Notes under the pieces: generated by a model | Database searches by the model: none | The model's input: the letters and a program-made list of their open reading frames with translations, nothing else | What the model was told of the DNA's origin: nothing | Translations under genes and position numbers: made by a program | Part shown: positions 60,566-64,000 of the stretch, piece after piece | Numbering within the stretch: the stretch's first letter is position 1 | Layout: every line of letters starts with the position of its first letter | Source: Paraburkholderia tagetis | GTDB taxonomy: Bacteria > Pseudomonadota > Gammaproteobacteria > Burkholderiales > Burkholderiaceae | DNA: 64,000 nt | Assembly (NCBI RefSeq): GCF_022213065.1 | Contig: NZ_JAKLJA010000002.1 | Location: 372,001-436,000 of the forward strand | Reading direction: 5' to 3'

Positions 60566-62065
60566 TTAGTCGATGTTGAAATCGATGCCTTGTGCAAGCG
60601 GCAGCGCAGACGAGAAGTTCACGGTATTCGTCGCGCGCCGCATATAGGCCTTCCATGCATCCGAACCCGACTCGCGACCGCCGCCGGTTTCCTTCTCGCC
60701 GCCGAATGCACCGCCGATTTCCGCTCCGCTCGGGCCGATGTTCACATTGGCAATGCCGCAATCGCTACCCGATGCGGAAAGGAAACGCTCGCTCTCGCGC
60801 AGGTCGGTCGTGAACACGCACGACGACAAGCCGTGGTGCGCCGCGTTGTTGGCCTCGATGGCGTCTTCGAAGCGGCTGTACTTGAGCACGTAAAGAATGG
60901 GCGCGAAGGTCTCGGTGAGCACGACCTCGGTTTGCGAAGGCATTTCGACAATCGCCGGGCGCACATAGAAGCCCTTTTCGTTGCCCGCAACCGCATGGCG
61001 TTCGCCGCCAAAGACCTTGCCGCCTTCGCTGCGGGCCTTCGCGAGCGCAGCCTGCATGCGATTGAACGACTGCTCGTCGATGAGCGGCCCCATCAGCGTG
61101 CCCTGCTCCAGCGGGTTGCCGATCGAGACCTTGCCATAGAGCGTCTTCAACCGCTCCACGGCCTGCTCATAGACGCTCTCGTGCACGAACAGGCGGCGCA
61201 GCGTCGTGCAACGCTGGCCGGCCGTGCCCACTGCGGAAAACAGAATGCCGCGCAGCGCCAGCTCCATGTCCGCGGTACCCGAAACAATGCCCGCGTTGTT
61301 GCCGCCGAGCTCCAGAATCGTGCGGCCAAAGCGGCGCGCGACTTCCACGCCCACCGCACGGCCCATTTCGGTGCTGCCGGTGGCGCTCACGATATTCGAG
61401 CGCGGGTCGGCCACCAGCTTCGCGCCAACATCGCGCCCGCCGTTGACGAGGCGCGTGAGCCCTTCGGGCGCGCCGCCGAATTCCTTTAGCGCGTCTTGCA
61501 GAATCTTGTCGACGGCCAGCGCGGTGAGCGGCGTCTTCTCCGAAGGCTTCCAGATGACCGCGTTACCGCACACCAAGGCGAGCGCGGCATTCCACGACCA
61601 CACGGCGGCCGGAAAGTTGAACGCCGAGATGACGGTGCAAACGCCCATCGGATGCCAGCTCTCGGCCATCCGGTGACCGGGACGCTCCGACGCAATGGTC
61701 AACCCATACAGTTGACGCGAAAGCCCCACCGCGAAGTCGCAGATGTCGATCATCTCCTGCACTTCGCCCAGCCCTTCCTGAAGGATCTTGCCGGTCTCGA
61801 GGGTGATGATGCTGCCCAGTGCGTGCTTGCGCTCGCGCAGCTTGTTGCCGAGCACGCGAACCAGTTCCCCGCGTCGCGGCGCCGGCACGTTGCGCCAGGC
61901 CTTGAACGCCTCCTGCGCTTTCGCAAGCGCAGCGTCGGCATCGGCGACGGACTGGCTCGCCACGCGGCCAATCAGCTCGCCATTGATGGGCGAATGAACG
62001 GCGATATCGCCAGCTTCCGCGAGATGGGAGATGCCAAGTTCCGAAAGGATGGTAGATGCTTTCAC
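60566..62065 (-). CDS. amaB: L-piperidine-6-carboxylate/alpha-aminoadipate semialdehyde dehydrogenase (AmaB type)
   Basis: NAD-dependent aldehyde dehydrogenase of lysine/pipecolate catabolism. The 499 residues carry ALDH motifs: GVCTVISAFNFPAAVWSWNAALALVCGN, FGRTILELGGNNAGIV with catalytic Glu, and FSAVGTAGQRCTTLRRLFVH with catalytic Cys. The RCTTLRR form and length of about 500 are typical of the antiquitin/AmaB branch. It is 24 bases upstream of the FAD oxidoreductase gene on the same strand. Two similar palindromes lie in its upstream region. Confidence 0.92.
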   Translation of the reverse strand: MKASTILSELGISHLAEAGDIAVHSPINGELIGRVASQSVADADAALAKAQEAFKAWRNVPAPRRGELVRVLGNKLRERKHALGSIITLETGKILQEGLGEVQEMIDICDFAVGLSRQLYGLTIASERPGHRMAESWHPMGVCTVISAFNFPAAVWSWNAALALVCGNAVIWKPSEKTPLTALAVDKILQDALKEFGGAPEGLTRLVNGGRDVGAKLVADPRSNIVSATGSTEMGRAVGVEVARRFGRTILELGGNNAGIVSGTADMELALRGILFSAVGTAGQRCTTLRRLFVHESVYEQAVERLKTLYGKVSIGNPLEQGTLMGPLIDEQSFNRMQAALAKARSEGGKVFGGERHAVAGNEKGFYVRPAIVEMPSQTEVVLTETFAPILYVLKYSRFEDAIEANNAAHHGLSSCVFTTDLRESERFLSASGSDCGIANVNIGPSGAEIGGAFGGEKETGGGRESGSDAWKAYMRRATNTVNFSSALPLAQGIDFNID

Positions 62066-62083
62066 TGAGAAACCTCGTCGATG

Positions 62084-62097
62084 TTTCCGATAGGAAA
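62084..62097. promoter_or_regulatory. Palindrome TTTCCGATAGGAAA upstream of amaB
   Basis: Perfect TTTCC-GATA-GGAAA 19 bases before the amaB start; similar to the box at 62149. Candidate operator. Confidence 0.5.
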
Positions 62098-62148
62098 TAT
62101 TGATGCTTCGGGAAACTATACACGCTCATGCCCGCGATGCGTCAAAAA

Positions 62149-62162
62149 TTTCGCATCGGAAA
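62149..62162. promoter_or_regulatory. Second box TTTCGCATCGGAAA upstream of amaB
   Basis: Nearly the same inverted repeat as at 62084-62097 with one altered pair, 65 bases away (about six helix turns). The pair suggests cooperative or looped binding of a regulator. Confidence 0.45.
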
Positions 62163-62360
62163 CAATGGTGCTGCGAAGATCCAAAGGGAAATTGTCGGCA
62201 GCCAGCAGGCGGGCATCAACCGATATCTATGCACGACCTGATGCGCTTTAGTCATCAAGCCTGTAAAGACGGGGGAATTCAGGGTGGGCGGGGCCGGAAT
62301 GAACGGGAGCAACGCGAGCGATGGTGGTCGTTGCTCCGCGCGATGCGATGTGTGCCCCGT

Positions 62361-62660
62361 TCAGAACTGAGCGATGTGCTGATACTGACTGGCGTTGCGA
62401 GTGGCCTGCATGGCCGCGCGATATTCGGCGCCCAATGCCTGCTGGGCGGCCTGCGCGGCTTCGGCGACGCGAATGTCGATCGCCTGGATTTCCCTGAGCG
62501 TGGCGAGCGCGGCAGCCGATTGCTGTGCGCCAAGCGACATGAGCAGCGGCGAGCGCTCGCTCGCAAGCTGCGCGGCCCGCTCCCATTCGCCCACGGCGGC
62601 CGCCTGTTCGATGTCCCTCGTGAACTGCCAGATGCGTTCGATGTGCGCCGGTGCTTGCAT
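62361..62660 (-). CDS. fliT: FliT-like flagellar chaperone
   Basis: A 99-residue helical protein directly downstream of fliD (20 bases). IERIWQFTRDIEQAAAVGEWERAAQLASERSPLLMSLG has the length and N-terminal helical pattern of FliT, the export chaperone of FliD that also checks FlhDC. The second ATG (62660) is chosen. FliT proteins vary greatly, so the call rests on size, helix pattern and position. Confidence 0.7.
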   Translation of the reverse strand: MQAPAHIERIWQFTRDIEQAAAVGEWERAAQLASERSPLLMSLGAQQSAAALATLREIQAIDIRVAEAAQAAQQALGAEYRAAMQATRNASQYQHIAQF

Positions 62661-62680
62661 GACCTGTGACCTCGATGGTG

Positions 62681-64000
62681 TCACTTACTGTTGGTGGCCA
62701 TCGCGCCCGCGCTATTCTGGCCGCCGAAGAGCTGCGTGAGGTATTGCTGATTGTTGTTCATCGTCGCCATCAGCGTGTTGAGCGCCGTGAATTGCGCGTT
62801 GTACATGCTGGTGAGCTGCGATTGATACGTCGACAGCGCCGTTTTTTGCGTCGAGAGGTTCGTCAGGTCCGAGTTGATCGCGTTAGTACGCGTCTGGATC
62901 ACGCCGTTGCTCGACAGGTAGCCGGCGATGTTGGTGTTCAGTTGCGCGGCCACGCCGTTAGTCGAGCTGAACAGTTTGGCCACCGTGGCCTGGTTGTTCT
63001 GCAACGCGCTGCTCAGCGTGGTGCTGTCGACCGAGAGCGAGCCATCGGCATTGAGCGTGACGCCGATCGTCGCGAGACTCGTGGTCGTGTTGCCGTTCTT
63101 CACGCCGGTCGCGACGATCGAAGCCAACTGGTTCTGCACGAGGTCCAGCGTCGAGTCGCCCAGCAGCGGACCCTGCGAAGTCGCAGTCGAGCTGAATGCG
63201 GTGAGCGTGCTCATGGTCGTCACGAGCGTGTTGTAGAGCGTGACGAACTGGTTGATCGCATTCGACTGCGAAGTCGTGTCCTGAGCGATGGTGAGCGTCT
63301 GCGGCGACTTGCCCGTGGTATCGACCGACGCGGCACTCAGGCTCAGCGTGACGCCCGCCAGCGCGGAGGTGACCGAGTTCGTCGCGCTGGTGACGCCGGT
63401 GCCGTCGAGGGTGAAATACGCGTCCTGCGCGGCCGTCGTCTGGGTCCAGTTGGGCGTAGCCGGCGACCCCGACGACTGGACATTGCTGAGCGTCGACTGG
63501 TTGGCCGCGAGCTGCGCGCTGCTCGCGCTCGAGGTGCCGTTGAGCGAGGTGCCGGCGTTGCCGGTCACCGCGAGGCCATTTAGCGCGTCGCCCGAATTCG
63601 AATCGCTCACCTGGATGCTGATGGCGTTCTGCGAGCCGGTCGCGTTCGCGTGCAGGACGAGGTGGGCCCCGTCCGTGCCGTTCACGACCGTGGCCGTCAC
63701 GCCGGGATTGTTGCTCGCGCTGTTGATGGCGGCGGCAATGCCGGAAACGGTGCTGTTGGAGCCATCAAGGGAAATCGTGGTGCTTGCGCTGCCGATGGAG
63801 AGCGTCATCGTGGCCGGACCCGAGGCCAGTGCCTGGGTCGCGCTATAGCCTCGCGATGTGAGCACCTGTGCGGTCGCGACCTGGGCCACGTCGATCGAAT
63901 ACGTCCCGGCGACCGCGCCGCTGGCTGCCGAAGCCGTGATGCCCGTGCCGCTCATGGTGGCCGTGAATGCGTTGACCGTCGTGCCGTTCGAGAGCGACGT
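62681..64000 (-). CDS. fliD: Flagellar filament cap protein FliD, 5' end outside window
   Basis: C-terminal about 440 residues of the hook-associated protein 2. The frame stays open to the window edge, so the N-terminus is missing. Seen: repeated VAQVATAQVLTS of the FliD N-domain, a Ser/Thr/Ala/Gly-rich central region, QSNAINQFVTLYNTLVTTMSTLTAF, QGPLLGDSTLDLVQNQLASIV, ATIGVTLNADGSLSVDSTTL, and the coiled C-terminus LSTYQSQLTSMYNAQFTALNTLMATMNNNQQYLTQLFGGQ. It caps the growing flagellin filament. fliT follows at once. Confidence 0.96.
   Translation of the reverse strand, partial: TSLSNGTTVNAFTATMSGTGITASAASGAVAGTYSIDVAQVATAQVLTSRGYSATQALASGPATMTLSIGSASTTISLDGSNSTVSGIAAAINSASNNPGVTATVVNGTDGAHLVLHANATGSQNAISIQVSDSNSGDALNGLAVTGNAGTSLNGTSSASSAQLAANQSTLSNVQSSGSPATPNWTQTTAAQDAYFTLDGTGVTSATNSVTSALAGVTLSLSAASVDTTGKSPQTLTIAQDTTSQSNAINQFVTLYNTLVTTMSTLTAFSSTATSQGPLLGDSTLDLVQNQLASIVATGVKNGNTTTSLATIGVTLNADGSLSVDSTTLSSALQNNQATVAKLFSSTNGVAAQLNTNIAGYLSSNGVIQTRTNAINSDLTNLSTQKTALSTYQSQLTSMYNAQFTALNTLMATMNNNQQYLTQLFGGQNSAGAMATNSK

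Overview
This is a high-GC, gene-dense chromosomal window, most consistent with a Paraburkholderia-type member of the Burkholderiaceae. The basis is two Burkholderia-style trimeric porins, a complete core box pathway for aerobic benzoyl-CoA breakdown with a BoxR regulator, a DUF4148 protein, many LysR regulators, and a palindromic intergenic repeat family that I associate with this group. I see no prophage, insertion sequence, tRNA, rRNA or CRISPR array. The genus is an inference.

Layout. 0-3.5 kb: 3' part of an MltA-type lytic transglycosylase with a large Gly/Ser/Asn insert, a porin, and a HAD phosphatase. 3.6-9.1 kb: a MarR regulator followed by a complete FUSC/DUF1656/HlyD/outer-membrane-factor efflux operon for aromatic acids. 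9.1-14.4 kb: DUF4148 protein, an SBP56-type methanethiol oxidase with a polytopic membrane protein, an orphan HigA-like antitoxin behind a toxin remnant, a nitroreductase-family oxidoreductase and a ketopantoate-reductase-family protein. 14.5-24.5 kb: the box region. boxR, boxC, boxB, boxA and a PaaI thioesterase read leftwards; a DUF4863 protein, benzoate-CoA ligase and an alpha/beta hydrolase read rightwards. boxD is not in the window. 24.8-30.1 kb: an alpha-hydroxyketone quorum-sensing locus of the Lqs/Cqs type (membrane sensor kinase, response regulator, convergent PLP-dependent autoinducer synthase, then a single-domain receiver).

30.5-36.2 kb: DUF35 protein, thiolase-like protein, MHS-family transporter and acyl-CoA ligase on the minus strand, with a divergent LysR. 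36.2-36.9 kb: a long inverted repeat with a 10-bp tandem array growing from its tip. 36.9-41.4 kb: a CynX-type transporter and an Lrp/AsnC regulator, divergent from a diaminopropionate ammonia-lyase and an M20 amidohydrolase. 41.4-46.7 kb: secreted esterase, glycine-zipper protein, MaeB malic enzyme and a divergent LysR. 46.9-52.4 kb: an IclR-controlled operon (cyclase-family hydrolase, SDR, 3-hydroxyacyl-CoA-dehydrogenase-type enzyme, AtoE transporter, YciI protein) of unknown substrate. 52.5-58.1 kb: polysaccharide pyruvyl transferase, the second porin, a YXWGXW lipoprotein and an atypical Nramp transporter lacking the usual metal-site residues. 58.2-62.1 kb: LysR, FAD oxidoreductase and piperideine-6-carboxylate-type dehydrogenase, probably lysine/pipecolate catabolism. 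62.3-64 kb: fliT-like gene and fliD, the latter cut by the window edge.

The strongest biological theme is aromatic-acid handling (efflux, CoA activation, epoxidation) lying next to a small-molecule quorum-sensing circuit. The most unusual items are the alpha-hydroxyketone signalling locus, the atypical Nramp protein, the thiolase-like protein without its usual GHP histidine, the expandable palindromic repeat, and a possible small RNA ending at a clean terminator near 55.44 kb. All functional calls come from reading the sequence; no database search was run.
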